Notes under the pieces: model-generated
Databases searched by the model: none
The model's input: the letters and a program-made list of their open reading frames with translations, nothing else
What the model was told of the DNA's origin: nothing
DNA from: JBFXAN01 sp050184225
GTDB taxonomy: Bacteria; Chloroflexota; Dehalococcoidia; CAUJGQ01
DNA: 51,778 nt
Assembly (NCBI GenBank): GCA_050184225.1
Contig: JBFXAN010000028.1
Location: 1-51,778 of the forward strand
Direction of reading: 5' to 3'
Made by a program: the position numbers and the translations under genes
Part shown: positions 8,484 to 16,898 of the stretch, one piece after another
How positions within the stretch are numbered: position 1 is the stretch's first letter
How the letters are laid out: every line of letters starts with the position of its first letter

Positions 8484-9812
8484 TCAGTCGCCGGCGGCAG
8501 CGACGGGTGTGGCGGAGGGGTAGTCCATGCCGATGTGGCCGAGGCGATCGAGCTCCGCGTATTCCTCGTCGGAGATGCCGATCACCTCACGATAGACATA
8601 CTCGTTGTCTTCGCCGAGCAACACCGGATGCCGCCGCAGGTGGTTGGGCATCTGCGACATGCGGAAGTTGAGGCCGGGATAGCGATAGGGGCCGAACTCC
8701 GGGTGGTCCAATTCCTCGAAGAAGCCGCGGTCGTTGAGCTGGGGGCAGGCGTAGGCGTCGCGTTCGTTCTGTACCGGACCAGCGGTGACGCCGGCATCGG
8801 TGAGGCGGCGCCAGAGGTCGAAGGGGTCCTGCTCGGCGGTCCAGGCGGCGAGGAGCGCGTCCAGTTCCTCCTGGTTCTGCCAGCGGCTGAGGGCATCGCG
8901 GAAGCGGTTGTCGTCGGTCCACGCGGGATGTCCGATTACCGTGCAAAGGGCGCGCCACTCGGCATCCGAACCGACATCGATCGCGATCCAGCGGTCTTCG
9001 CCGGCGCAGGGATAGACGTTGTGGGGGGCGTGCGACGGGTGCTTGTTGCCCTGGGAGGGCCAGTTGCGGCCGTTCATGCTCGTGTCGAGCACGATCTCAC
9101 CCAGGTAGGCCATGAAGTTCTCCGCCTGGGCGAGCTCGATCAGCTGGCCCTTGCCGGTGCGGCGGCGGTGGCGGAGCGCCATCAGGATCGCCGTCGCGCC
9201 GACGACGCCGCCGGCGGCATCGGCGGTGAAGGCGTCGCCGGTCATCGAGGGGTCGCGGTCGGGGTAGCTGCGCAGGTGGTGGTGGCCGGTCATCCCCTCC
9301 ATGTGCGTACCGAAGGAGCGATAGCCCTTGAAGGGGCCGCTGAGGCCGTAGGCCGGCATCCGCAGGGCGATCAGGCGAGGGTTGTAGGGGACGAGGTCTT
9401 CGTAGCGGATCTGGGCCTTCTCGATCGTCTCGGCGGCGTTGTTCTCGACCATCACGTCGGAGACGGCGATCAGGCGGCGGAAGATATCGAGCCCTTCCGG
9501 TGTGGTGACATCGACGGTCATGCTGCGCTTGTTGCGGGCGTGGCTGTTGAAGGCGGCGCTGCGGTTCCACGGACGGGGGAACACCTGGCGGTCCGGGTAG
9601 GAGTACAAGGGAATGCGCGCCTCCGGGTTGCGGTCGACCATCTCCTGGGTGACGCGCTGCTCGGCGCCGCGGGTGCTCGGCTGGATGTGCTGGAGCGGCT
9701 CGACCCGGATCACTTCCGCGCCCCACTCCGCCAGCAATTGCGTGCAGTGCGGTCCGGCCCAGACCACGGTGACATCGACGACGCGAATTCCTTCGAGCGG
9801 CAAGCGTTTCAT
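8484..9812 (-). CDS. Family III (CaiB/BaiF) CoA-transferase, second partner, catalytic Asp present
   Basis: 442 residues. It begins with LEGIRVVDVTVVWAGPHCTQLLAEWGAEVI, the Rossmann-like start of family III CoA-transferases, which move CoA between carboxylic acids through acyl-enzyme intermediates on an aspartate. The Asp aligns with Asp198 in FTADAAGGVVGA, followed by the RRRTGKGQLIELAQAE strand. AGGAAC precedes the ATG at 9812. It lies 84 bases downstream of another family member (9897-11114) on the same strand. The pair is in the same order as the two halves of the fused protein at 43302-45887. Substrate is unknown; a heterodimer with its neighbour is inferred. Confidence 0.92.
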   Translation of the reverse strand: MKRLPLEGIRVVDVTVVWAGPHCTQLLAEWGAEVIRVEPLQHIQPSTRGAEQRVTQEMVDRNPEARIPLYSYPDRQVFPRPWNRSAAFNSHARNKRSMTVDVTTPEGLDIFRRLIAVSDVMVENNAAETIEKAQIRYEDLVPYNPRLIALRMPAYGLSGPFKGYRSFGTHMEGMTGHHHLRSYPDRDPSMTGDAFTADAAGGVVGATAILMALRHRRRTGKGQLIELAQAENFMAYLGEIVLDTSMNGRNWPSQGNKHPSHAPHNVYPCAGEDRWIAIDVGSDAEWRALCTVIGHPAWTDDNRFRDALSRWQNQEELDALLAAWTAEQDPFDLWRRLTDAGVTAGPVQNERDAYACPQLNDRGFFEELDHPEFGPYRYPGLNFRMSQMPNHLRRHPVLLGEDNEYVYREVIGISDEEYAELDRLGHIGMDYPSATPVAAAGD

Positions 9813-9896
9813 GGTTCCGTTCCTATCGCGTATTCCTTCACGAGTTCCAAGTTCCAGGCTCTAAGCGACGCAATCTCCGTGGAACCTGGAACTCAT

Positions 9897-11114
9897 TTAG
9901 ACGACTCCCATCATCGCCATGCGGCCGATGTCGTCGCGGCTGTAGCCGAGGCGGTCGCAGAGCAGTTCGACCGTGTGCTCGCCGAGCAGGGGGGCGCGGC
10001 GGGCGGGCGGGCGCGGCGTCTCGTACATGATGAAAGGTCGACCGGTGTAGGTGGCCGAACCCGTGTGCGGGTGGTCGATCACCTCGAAGGCGTTGCGGGC
10101 GCGGAAGGCGGGGTCGGCGAGCACGTCGGCGATCGTGTTCACCGGCGCGGCGAGCAGTTTGTTCTGCTGGGCGATCGCGGCGGCGTCGCGCTTCGTATGA
10201 CCCATCAGCCAGCCGAGATAGGAGGCTTCGATCTCTTCAGCGAGGTCGGGGTATTGGAGCAGCATCACCGCGTTGAAGGTGCGGGGGTCGCCGACGAGGT
10301 CGTCGCGGCCGATCATCCTCAGGAAGGAGGCAAACTTGGTGGCGCCGGTGGCGTGGATATTGACGTAGCCGTCGGCGCAGGGGCGGACGCCGATGCCGGG
10401 ACGGACGCCGGTTTCCGGGCGGGTGCCGATATCGCCGGTGTAGATGTGGGCGGTGAGGTAGATCGTGCGGCGGTCGCGGAAGCCGGCCTGGGTTTCGTAG
10501 ATGGAGATGTCGATCTGGCCGCCGTCGCCGCCGGACTCGACGTCGTAGAGGGCGAGCATCGTCGCGTAGGCGGCGGTGGCGCCGGCGTGGTACTGGACGA
10601 CGTTGCCGCCGAGCTTGAGCGGGTAGGCGTGCTTGTTGCCGGTGACGTTCATCGGGCCGCCCATCGCCGAGAGGGTGATCTCGCTGGCGGGGAGGTCGCG
10701 ATAGGGTCCGGTCTGGCCGAAGTTCGAGATCGATGTGAGGATGATGTTCTCGTTGACGGCGCGGAGCGACTCATAGTCAAGACCGAGGTCCGCCATCACG
10801 CCGGGGCGGAAGTTCTCGACGACGATATCGACTTCGGCGGCGAGGCGGAGGGCGATCTCGCGGCCGAGGGTGGACTTGAGATCGAGGACGACGCTCTGCT
10901 TGTTGGTATTGAGGTGGAGGAAGAGCGCGCTGCCCTCGAGGTGCGGCGTGTCGCCGAAGAAAGGGCCCATCCGGCGGGCGGGGTCGCCGCTGGGCGGGCG
11001 CTCGACCTTGATCACGTCGGCGCCGTAATCGGCGAGGAGCTTGGTGCAGTAGGGTCCGGCAATATGGTGGCTGAGATCGAGAATGCGCACGCCTTCGAGC
11101 GCGGTCGGCATCAT
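9897..11114 (-). CDS. Family III (CaiB/BaiF) CoA-transferase homologue, first partner, catalytic Asp replaced
   Basis: 405 residues with the family start LEGVRILDLSHHIAGPYCTKLLADYGADVIKVE and the GGDGGQIDISIYE strand. The position that should hold the catalytic Asp (D-x-x-x-G before the long helix) is Gln174 in NVVQYHAGATAAY. This suggests a structural or substrate-binding subunit rather than a full transferase. GGGAGGGG just before the ATG at 11114 sets the start. It heads a two-gene unit with the Asp-bearing CoA-transferase downstream. Heterodimeric family III enzymes such as the benzylsuccinate CoA-transferase are known, which fits, but partnership here is inferred. Confidence 0.9.
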   Translation of the reverse strand: MMPTALEGVRILDLSHHIAGPYCTKLLADYGADVIKVERPPSGDPARRMGPFFGDTPHLEGSALFLHLNTNKQSVVLDLKSTLGREIALRLAAEVDIVVENFRPGVMADLGLDYESLRAVNENIILTSISNFGQTGPYRDLPASEITLSAMGGPMNVTGNKHAYPLKLGGNVVQYHAGATAAYATMLALYDVESGGDGGQIDISIYETQAGFRDRRTIYLTAHIYTGDIGTRPETGVRPGIGVRPCADGYVNIHATGATKFASFLRMIGRDDLVGDPRTFNAVMLLQYPDLAEEIEASYLGWLMGHTKRDAAAIAQQNKLLAAPVNTIADVLADPAFRARNAFEVIDHPHTGSATYTGRPFIMYETPRPPARRAPLLGEHTVELLCDRLGYSRDDIGRMAMMGVV

Positions 11115-11592
11115 ACCAGCCCCCTCCCTGACAAGTGTGTGGGCAACGGTACCACGGACACGAGCTTAGGGTGAGGGCTGAAGAGCGCCGTGTCAGTCGA
11201 TGCCCCCTCGTAGCCGAGAGATGCGGCCTCCGCTGACGACGATTCCGGTCGCGCTGAATTGAGCATCAGCCATTCCCATGGGCTTCGGCAGCGGGGACTG
11301 CATCTCCCCTGATTGATATTGAGTTTTCGAAGGTGCGCTGCGCCGAATCTGAAACGTTTGATTGTTTCTGTTCGCCAGATTCGGCTAGGAAGGGCCGCTT
11401 TGATTGTTTTACTTGACCGTTTGATGCCATCCATCAGGGCACACAGAGCAGGCTGAATATGCATAGATGTAACCCGATCATCGATGGCATAGATAGGCTA
11501 CGGATAAGAGCGGAGCGCGGTCAACGAACAGACAGCACTCCCAACCGTTCGGAGGTGTCTGGTGACGAGGAGGCTGGGGGACTCTCACTCCG
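11115..11592. other. Non-coding stretch between CoA-transferase operon and DUF5615 gene
   Basis: About 480 bases in which I recognise no protein family in any frame. The part from 11320 to 11460 is more AT-rich than its surroundings and should hold the promoter of the CoA-transferase pair, but no convincing -35/-10 pair was identified. No tRNA-like fold or CRISPR structure was seen. Confidence 0.5.
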
Positions 11593-11946
11593 TCAGGGAG
11601 GATCACCTGTGTCGGGCCAAAGCATCGCGCATGACCGGCTGTCATCATCGTGAAACTGAAGCAACTCGGCATGTCGGCGCCTGAGGAACGCTTCGACATC
11701 GGACGTGGGGCAATTGCCAAGTCGGAGCAAGATGACCTTGGGCGGATGTCCAAGGCGGACCGATCGATGGTAGAAGTCGATGTCCTTGGTTACGACGACG
11801 AAGTTGTGGGTTGCAGCATAGTTCCATACGTCGTCATCATCGGCACCACCAAGGCCGAGGTCATGAACGTGTGTCGAATCCGGATACACGTCGCGGAGCA
11901 AACGGACAAGCCGCGGCGAGACGTTCTCATCGAAGAGGAGCCTCAC
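11593..11946 (-). CDS. DUF5615 PIN-like protein, putative toxin
   Basis: 117 residues starting MRLLFDENVSPRLVRLLRDVYP, with HVHDLGLGGADDDDVWNYAATHNFVVVTKDIDFY: the classical DUF5615 arrangement with acidic residues after strand 1, before the middle helix and in TKDIDF. These correspond to the PIN nuclease metal site. The gene overlaps the upstream DUF433 gene by four bases (start at 11946, stop of the partner at 11943). The C-terminal 20 residues after FHDDDSRS lack family similarity and may be an extension. Function as a toxin is predicted from the family only. Confidence 0.85.
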   Translation of the reverse strand: MRLLFDENVSPRLVRLLRDVYPDSTHVHDLGLGGADDDDVWNYAATHNFVVVTKDIDFYHRSVRLGHPPKVILLRLGNCPTSDVEAFLRRRHAELLQFHDDDSRSCAMLWPDTGDPP

Positions 11947-12176
11947 GCGGGGATGACCATGACTTTTCGGCCGAGGTCAGCCGCGAAGGCGAAGCAGGCG
12001 CGGATATCTCGCTGCGTAAGATAGGGAAAGTCCTCAAGCACTTCTTCGACGGTCATGCCTCCGGCCAGGTACTCAAGTACGTCGTAGACCGTAATGCGAA
12101 GCCCGCGAATGCAGGGCTGACCACCGCGCTTGCCCGGCTCAAAGGTAATGCAATCACGCCAGTCGAAGGATTCCAT
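11943..12176 (-). CDS. DUF433 antitoxin-like protein
   Basis: 77 residues from ATG 12176. The translation MESFDWRDCITFEPGKRGGQP then CIRGLRITVYDVLEYLAGGM is a canonical full-length DUF433 protein, with the winged-helix segment TVEEVLEDFPYLTQRDIRACFAFAA. An upstream TTG at 12212 would add twelve residues, but the family normally begins at MESFDW-like sequence. It is first in a two-gene unit with the DUF5615 gene. It is shorter than the DUF433 protein at 4095 and lacks that protein's charged tail, so the two pairs are diverged. Confidence 0.85.
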   Translation of the reverse strand: MESFDWRDCITFEPGKRGGQPCIRGLRITVYDVLEYLAGGMTVEEVLEDFPYLTQRDIRACFAFAADLGRKVMVIPA

Positions 12177-12393
12177 GGCTTGAGCGTACTGACCCTGATT
12201 CGAGGCCGTCAACGCCGGTCACAATGATTGGATGCGGCGCCAGCATGAATCGTATCCGCAGATGTCACTTCGCGGCCGGGTCATGTGGGTCCCAAGTGAC
12301 GACGGCACTGGCAGCGTTGCACCGAGCGGCGGGCAGTATCATTCGCTTCGGTAGTAGGACCTGCCGGTGCAGATTCCTGGTGGGGGTGTCCGC

Positions 12394-12894
12394 ATGGGTC
12401 GGGAAGCGATCGAGTTGCTCGCCTACCTGATGGATGAAGCCTTTGATGGCAATGATGAGCACTCACTGCTCTGGAACCTGCGCTCGGTGGGTGAGGATGG
12501 CTGGCTCTGGCTGCCGCCGGGCGGCGGGCGCTCGGTGTACGACATCGTCCGGCACGTCGGTGAGTGCACGTACGTGTATGAGAGCCATGCCTTCGGCGAT
12601 GGCGCGATGCGCTGGGACCGACCGGGAACGATTCCGCCAACGCCGCCGGCGCAGGATCCGGCCGGCATAATCGGCTGGCTGCGAGACGGGCATCGGCGTG
12701 TGCGGGAGAGTCTGCTTGCCCTCCACGATGACACGGAGTTGCGCGGCCTACGCCGGGCGAACTGGGGGCAGGAATGCGAGACGCGGTGGCTGCTGAACGT
12801 CCTCTTGCAGCACGACCTCTATCACAGCGGTGAGATCAACCACCTGCGCTCCCTGCAGCAGGGCACAGACCGCTGGGCGTGGCAGGAGGGCTAA
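12394..12894 (+). CDS. DinB family protein
   Basis: 166 residues from ATG 12394, after a GGTGGGGGTG purine stretch. It is an all-helical protein of DinB/YfiT size. The likely metal-binding histidines are in YDIVRHVGECTYVY and in LQHDLYHSGEINHLRSL near the C-terminus, matching the three-histidine arrangement of the family. DinB proteins are putative metal-dependent enzymes, some thiol-dependent transferases; no substrate can be assigned. Two other DinB-like genes occur at 18386 and 25680. It is a single gene with no obvious operon partner. Confidence 0.82.
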   Translation: MGREAIELLAYLMDEAFDGNDEHSLLWNLRSVGEDGWLWLPPGGGRSVYDIVRHVGECTYVYESHAFGDGAMRWDRPGTIPPTPPAQDPAGIIGWLRDGHRRVRESLLALHDDTELRGLRRANWGQECETRWLLNVLLQHDLYHSGEINHLRSLQQGTDRWAWQEG

Positions 12895-12989
12895 GAACTC
12901 TTCACAGAATAAGCTGCGCCTGAACCCGATCCACCCATGGCGTGATGTCGAAGCCGCCAGGCTCACCGATCAGCGATTCCGCGCTGAAC

Positions 12990-13145
12990 GAGCATCTCGA
13001 TGGTGCGTGTATGCAGACCGCCCGCGCGGGCCGCAGGGCGCCCATCATCCTGACGGTGGACGGCGCGGCCATGCACGCGGCCGGCCGCGCTTTCTACCAG
13101 GCCGCCAGCGGCGTCTGGCTGACCGACCACGTGCCGCCCTGCTAC
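12990..13145 (+). pseudogene. C-terminal fragment of RNA 2'-phosphotransferase (KptA/Tpt1)
   Basis: In the plus frame the stretch encodes QTARAGRRAPIILTVDGAAM followed by HAAGRAFYQAASGVWLTDHV, very like the C-terminal half of KptA (typically ...VVLTVDAAAM...FYRS..NGVWLTDHVPPEYL). The N-terminal two thirds, with the catalytic Arg and His, are absent: upstream sequence belongs to the end of a DinB gene. The match stops at 13145, on top of the stop of the rph gene at 13142, so it marks a breakpoint. I read it as a remnant left when the rph segment arrived. Confidence 0.7.
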
Positions 13146-15835
13146 CGGTCGGGCTGGCCCGGCTCGGGCAGGATCTCGACGTACCCGTCCGTTCCGTGCA
13201 CGCGGATCCGCTGCCCATCCCGGATCAGCCGGGTGGCATGCTCCACCCCCACGACGGCCGGCAGGCCGTACTCCCGTGCGATCACCGCGCCATGGGTCAT
13301 CAGGCCCCCCACCTCTGTCACCAGGCCCGTGATCGCAACGAACAAGGGCGTCCAACTAGGGTCCGTGGAGGCGGTGACCAGGATGTCGCCCGCTTCGAGA
13401 TCGGCCTCCGCCATGTCCCGGATGACGCGTGCCCGCCCCTCGACGGTCCCGGCGGAAACCGGTAAGCCAACCAGCGCGCCGGCCGGCACGTCGTCGCGCC
13501 GGTACGCCCCGACGATGACCTCGCCATCCGACGTGAGTACCCGGGGCGGCGTGAGCGCCTGATACGACCGGAACGCCTCCTTGCGCCGGCGGATGAGCTG
13601 GCCGTCCACGTGGTTCGTGCGCACGACGTCCTGGAGCTCCTGGAACGTGAGGTAGAAGATGTCTTCCTTCTCACGAAGCACGTGGGCCTGCACGAGGCGC
13701 TCGGCTTCTTCCATCAGGGCCTGCTTGTAGACGAAGTAGCGGCTGACCATGCCGTACTTCGGATACTCTCGGTACCCGATGAAGGTCCGGACCCGGTCGA
13801 TCATCCGCTTGGCCTCTTCGGCCTTCCGCTCCCCGTCCGGCAAGGCCCGCAGGCGCTCGAGCAACACCTGCTCCTTCTTCCGGGCCTCCTGCCGCCCTTG
13901 CTCGAAGCGCCGCTCGCCCTCGCCCGGCTCGAAGTTCTTGATATTGCCGAGGATCAGGGGCACGAGCGTGGTGGGGCGTTCGCTCCAGCGCGGCCTCGTG
14001 ATGTCGATCTCGCCGACGCAGCGCATGCCGTACGTGTCGAGCCAGGACCGGATGGCGTCTCGCGCTTCCCGCCCACCCTCGAGCTCGAGCATCTCGTCGA
14101 AGAAGCCGTCTTCGAATTGGGGAACCCCAGCTGGCCTTCGCCGCATGGTTCCCCAACCCCCGCCGATCGGGGGTTCCGTCCCCGGGACCCCCGCGACGTG
14201 CTCAAGAAAAGCCACCACGTCCGGATGCGGGCGGATCACGTCCGCGACGTCCAGGAGCGCCAGCCCCATCTCCGACGTGACGTTGTGGGGGACGGACTGC
14301 GTGAGCGTGTCGGCCGCGTTCTTCTCGCCCAGCCACGCCTGCAGCTGCTCGTTGAGCCACCAGGTGGCCTCCATCCCCGCCATGATCGCCTGATGGCTTT
14401 GCGGATCGAACAAGATCCGCTTCAACTCCTGGAGGTCCGCCAGGATGAAGTCGAGCAGCGCCGATCCGGACTTCGTCCGAATGTCGCGCTTCAGGGCGGC
14501 GATCGAGGCCTGGCTGCGCTCGATCAGCTCGGCGACGATCGCCGGATCGGTCTCGATCGGGGGTGGCGGTGTGCCGGCCGGCGCCGCGCCGGGATCCTCG
14601 TCCGGGAGCGACGGGACGAAGTCGCCGCGGTCGAGGAGGGTCTGCAGCGCGTCCCCGATCAGCGGATCGCCTTTCCCCAGGACCGCCAGGAGGCCCGCGC
14701 GGCTCGCCGGCGAAGCCAGACCCTGGGTGACGTCGACGAACAACCTCCCGCCGGCCTCCTCCATGGGCCGGCCCGCGGTCAGCTGCCACAGGGAGATCCC
14801 GAGCGGCTTCATGGCATCAGTCATCATCTGCCCATGACCGACGGAGACGTAGACGTGGTTCTCTCGGTCGCCGGCCGCGGGGATGGGGAACAGCGTGGTG
14901 ATCGGCCGGCTCTGGACGATCTGAAAGCCGTCGTCGGCCAGACACCATTCGATATCCTGGGGGCAGCCGAAGTGCGCTTCGATCCGCCGGCCCAGCTGCG
15001 CGAGCCGCACGACCTGCGCATCCGTCAGCGCGGGCTCGTCCTGCCGCTCCGGCTCGATCGCCTGTTCCCGCGTGCCGCCTGCCGGCGTGGCCTCGATGGC
15101 GAGCCGCTTGGTGGCAACCGCCTTGGCGACGACCTCGCCGTCCCGCACCTTGTACACGTCCGCGTTCACCAGGCCGGAGACCACGGCCTCACCGAGGCCG
15201 AAGCTGGCCTCCACGGAAGCGACCTTCCGGTTACCCGTGACCGGGTCGGCCGTGAACAGGATGCCGGCCACCCGCGGGAAGACCATCTGCTGCACGACCA
15301 CGGCCATCTGGACCTGCCCCTGGTCGAAGCCATTCCGCAGGCGGTAGGTCACGGCCCGCTCGGTGAACAGCGAGGCCCAGCACCGGCGGACGTGCCGGAG
15401 GATCGCCGCCGGCCCCACGACGTTCAGGTACGTGTCCTGCTGGCCCGCGAAGGAGGCCGCCGGCAGGTCCTCCGCCGTCGCGCTGGACCGGACGGCGGAG
15501 GCGGCCTGCTCGCCGAGCCGGGCGAGCGCGCCGGCGATCGCCGCCGCCAGATCGTCGGGAATGGCGATCCCTTCGAGCGTCCGGCGGATCTCCGCGCTGA
15601 GCGCGCGAATCGCCTCCCGATCGTCCGGCTTCAGGCGCGACAGCCGATCGAGCCGATCGTCGATCGTCGGCGCTTCCGCCATGATCCGCTGAAAGGCGTC
15701 CGTCGTCACGCAAAAGCCGGCCGGCACGCGGATGCCTTCGATCCGCGAAAGCTCGCCCAGATGCGCGCCCTTGCCGCCAACGACCGCGACCTGCGTCTGG
15801 TCGATCTCCTCGAAACCCAACACGTAGCAGCCCAT
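13142..15835 (-). CDS. rph: Rifamycin-inactivating phosphotransferase (RPH)
   Basis: 897 residues, close to the family length. RPH uses ATP to phosphorylate rifamycins, giving AMP and Pi, and so inactivates the antibiotic. The start MGCYVLGFEEIDQTQ with GGKGAHLGELSRIEGIRVPAG, then AVRSSATAEDLPAASFAGQQ and ILFTADPVTGNRK, is the ATP-grasp domain. The middle rifampicin-binding domain contains DIEWCLADDGFQIVQSRPIT, GHGQMMTDAMKPLG and IGYREYPKYGMVSRYF. The swivelling His domain is GGLMTHGAVIAREYGLPAVV with His848. A strong GGGAGGTGA precedes the ATG. The order of domains and MTDAMKPLG favour RPH over PEP synthase. Upstream is a 19-bp element like that controlling rifamycin-induced genes. Flanking gene debris suggests acquisition. 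Confidence 0.92.
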   Translation of the reverse strand: MGCYVLGFEEIDQTQVAVVGGKGAHLGELSRIEGIRVPAGFCVTTDAFQRIMAEAPTIDDRLDRLSRLKPDDREAIRALSAEIRRTLEGIAIPDDLAAAIAGALARLGEQAASAVRSSATAEDLPAASFAGQQDTYLNVVGPAAILRHVRRCWASLFTERAVTYRLRNGFDQGQVQMAVVVQQMVFPRVAGILFTADPVTGNRKVASVEASFGLGEAVVSGLVNADVYKVRDGEVVAKAVATKRLAIEATPAGGTREQAIEPERQDEPALTDAQVVRLAQLGRRIEAHFGCPQDIEWCLADDGFQIVQSRPITTLFPIPAAGDRENHVYVSVGHGQMMTDAMKPLGISLWQLTAGRPMEEAGGRLFVDVTQGLASPASRAGLLAVLGKGDPLIGDALQTLLDRGDFVPSLPDEDPGAAPAGTPPPPIETDPAIVAELIERSQASIAALKRDIRTKSGSALLDFILADLQELKRILFDPQSHQAIMAGMEATWWLNEQLQAWLGEKNAADTLTQSVPHNVTSEMGLALLDVADVIRPHPDVVAFLEHVAGVPGTEPPIGGGWGTMRRRPAGVPQFEDGFFDEMLELEGGREARDAIRSWLDTYGMRCVGEIDITRPRWSERPTTLVPLILGNIKNFEPGEGERRFEQGRQEARKKEQVLLERLRALPDGERKAEEAKRMIDRVRTFIGYREYPKYGMVSRYFVYKQALMEEAERLVQAHVLREKEDIFYLTFQELQDVVRTNHVDGQLIRRRKEAFRSYQALTPPRVLTSDGEVIVGAYRRDDVPAGALVGLPVSAGTVEGRARVIRDMAEADLEAGDILVTASTDPSWTPLFVAITGLVTEVGGLMTHGAVIAREYGLPAVVGVEHATRLIRDGQRIRVHGTDGYVEILPEPGQPDR

Positions 15836-15903
15836 CCGCTCACCTCCCTTTCGCGAACATGCGCCAGGGTCTGACCCCGTCCAGCGACTCTACGACACGA
15901 CCC

Positions 15904-15922
15904 GGGTCTTGCCGCAAGTCCC
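15904..15922 (-). promoter_or_regulatory. Rifamycin-associated element (RAE)-like 19-bp inverted repeat upstream of rph
   Basis: On the minus strand the 19 bases read GGGACTTGCGGCAAGACCC, a near-perfect palindrome (CTTGC/GCAAG core, GGG/CCC ends). It lies 68 bases before the rph start. Actinobacterial rifamycin-resistance genes carry a 19-bp inverted repeat (RAE) which, as I remember it, has the same CTTGCGGCAAG core. Downstream toward rph is a TAGAGT box that could be the -10, with TTGCGG of the element as -35 (spacer about 19). Induction by rifamycin is therefore expected. The match rests on memory of the published motif. Confidence 0.72.
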
Positions 15923-16052
15923 CCAGTGTGCTATATATTAGAGTGGGAAGGAGTGTTACCCATTCCTTCCCTTTCTCATCCCCGGCGGACGAACAACCTC
16001 CTGGTGAAGCGGCGGTACGTGGGCCAGGAAGATCTCCCAAAGGTGCGGCCGT

Positions 16053-16307
16053 GCCGTCAGGCCTGACTGCCGGTACGCCGGCCGCGGCGACGACTACGAC
16101 AAGAACCGGCGGCTCATCCGCGCCAAAGGCGTCGAACACGGCTCTGGCCCAGGCAAGCACCACGCCGTCGTCGAACGCACCATCACACTGCTGCACTGGC
16201 GCCGCCGGCGCATCCGCTGGGAGATCCGCGACGACATCCACGAAGCCTTCCTCCGCCTTGCCGCCGTCCTCATCTGCTGGCGACGACTCACCCACGGATT
16301 GTGTTAG
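16053..16307 (+). pseudogene. IS5-family transposase, C-terminal remnant
   Basis: The plus frame ending at the TAG of 16305 reads GRGDDYDKNRRLIRAKGVEH then GSGPGK, VVERTITLLHW and RRRRIRWEIRDDIHEAFLRL followed by AAVLICWRRL. This is the conserved DDE C-terminus of IS5-group transposases (...ADRGYD...HGSGLGK...WVVERT...RIRYE...L...ICLRR). The usual segment between the RAKGV and EHGSG parts is shortened, and the N-terminal two thirds are missing, so the gene is dead. No terminal inverted repeats were found. It lies directly upstream of the rph promoter region. Confidence 0.75.
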
Positions 16308-16326
16308 AAGCTCTACGCGCGCGTTG

Positions 16327-16367
16327 CCGAACCACCGGGGATCTGCTTCCCTGGGAGCGTGGTTCGG
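16327..16367. terminator. Hairpin downstream of transposase remnant
   Basis: Inverted repeat CCGAACCAC / GTGGTTCGG with a 23-base loop, itself partly paired (GGGGA/TCCCT). It lies between the transposase remnant and the DUF1579-like gene. No T-run follows, so a terminator role is tentative; it could also be a leftover of the insertion sequence end. Confidence 0.35.
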
Positions 16368-16448
16368 TGAGCGGGGTGCGTCACGGCCACCGGCTGCACG
16401 TTCACGACACGCCGTTCGGCTGGTCCGGCTGGCGTTGGGAGGAATGAG

Positions 16449-16898
16449 ATGATGGACCAGCCCACCGCGGAGGCGATGCTGCGGGCGCTCGACCGCTTCG
16501 TCGGCGAGTGGACGATGACGGCCGGCCCGCCCGGCGGCCCACCCTGGCCGGGCGGTGGGCGCGTGCGCTTCGAGTGGATCGAAGGCGGCGCCTTCCTCAT
16601 CCAGCGCTGGACGATCGCGCTGCCGGAGGCGCCCGACGGGACGGCGATCATCGGCTGCGATGCGGCCAACCAGACCTACTACCAGCTCTATTCCGACGAG
16701 CGCGGCGTCTGCCGCGTCTACGCGATGGGCCTGCGCGGCGACGAGTGGACGCTGTGGCGCGAGGGTCCGCCGTTCCCCCAGCGCTTCACCGGCACGTTCA
16801 GCGAGGATGGCCGGACGATCACCGGCCGCTGGGAGATCGCCGAGAACGGCGAGCACTGGCGGACCGACTTCGACGGCACGTATACGAAGGTCGGATAG
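16449..16898 (+). CDS. DUF1579-like / small beta-barrel protein
   Basis: 149 residues. A strong GGGAGGA precedes the ATG. The pattern ALDRFVGEWTMTA near the N-terminus, then VRFEWIEGGAFLIQRW, IIGCDAANQTYYQLYSD and RFTGTFSEDGRTITGRWE, is that of DUF1579-type lipocalin-like barrels, which are often annotated as hypothetical and sometimes heme-binding. No heme-ligating histidine is apparent here. Function unknown. It is a single gene. Confidence 0.75.
   Translation: MMDQPTAEAMLRALDRFVGEWTMTAGPPGGPPWPGGGRVRFEWIEGGAFLIQRWTIALPEAPDGTAIIGCDAANQTYYQLYSDERGVCRVYAMGLRGDEWTLWREGPPFPQRFTGTFSEDGRTITGRWEIAENGEHWRTDFDGTYTKVG

Noticed and set aside
8535..11174. An 879-codon plus-strand open frame over the two CoA-transferase genes
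   Set aside because: It is antisense to two recognised genes, is rich in Gly, Ala, Val and Asp, and matches no family. GC-rich codons open the opposite frame.
11111..11464. A 117-codon minus-strand open frame upstream of the CoA-transferases
   Set aside because: No recognisable domain, no ribosome binding site, and a composition that looks non-coding.
13142..15835. Phosphoenolpyruvate synthase as the identity of the 897-residue protein
   Set aside because: The ATP-grasp and His domains are shared, but the central part (MTDAMKPLG, IGYREYPKYGM) and the upstream RAE-like site fit rifamycin phosphotransferase.
13610..15874. A 754-codon plus-strand open frame over rph
   Set aside because: Antisense shadow of rph with biased Arg/Leu/Asp content and no domain.
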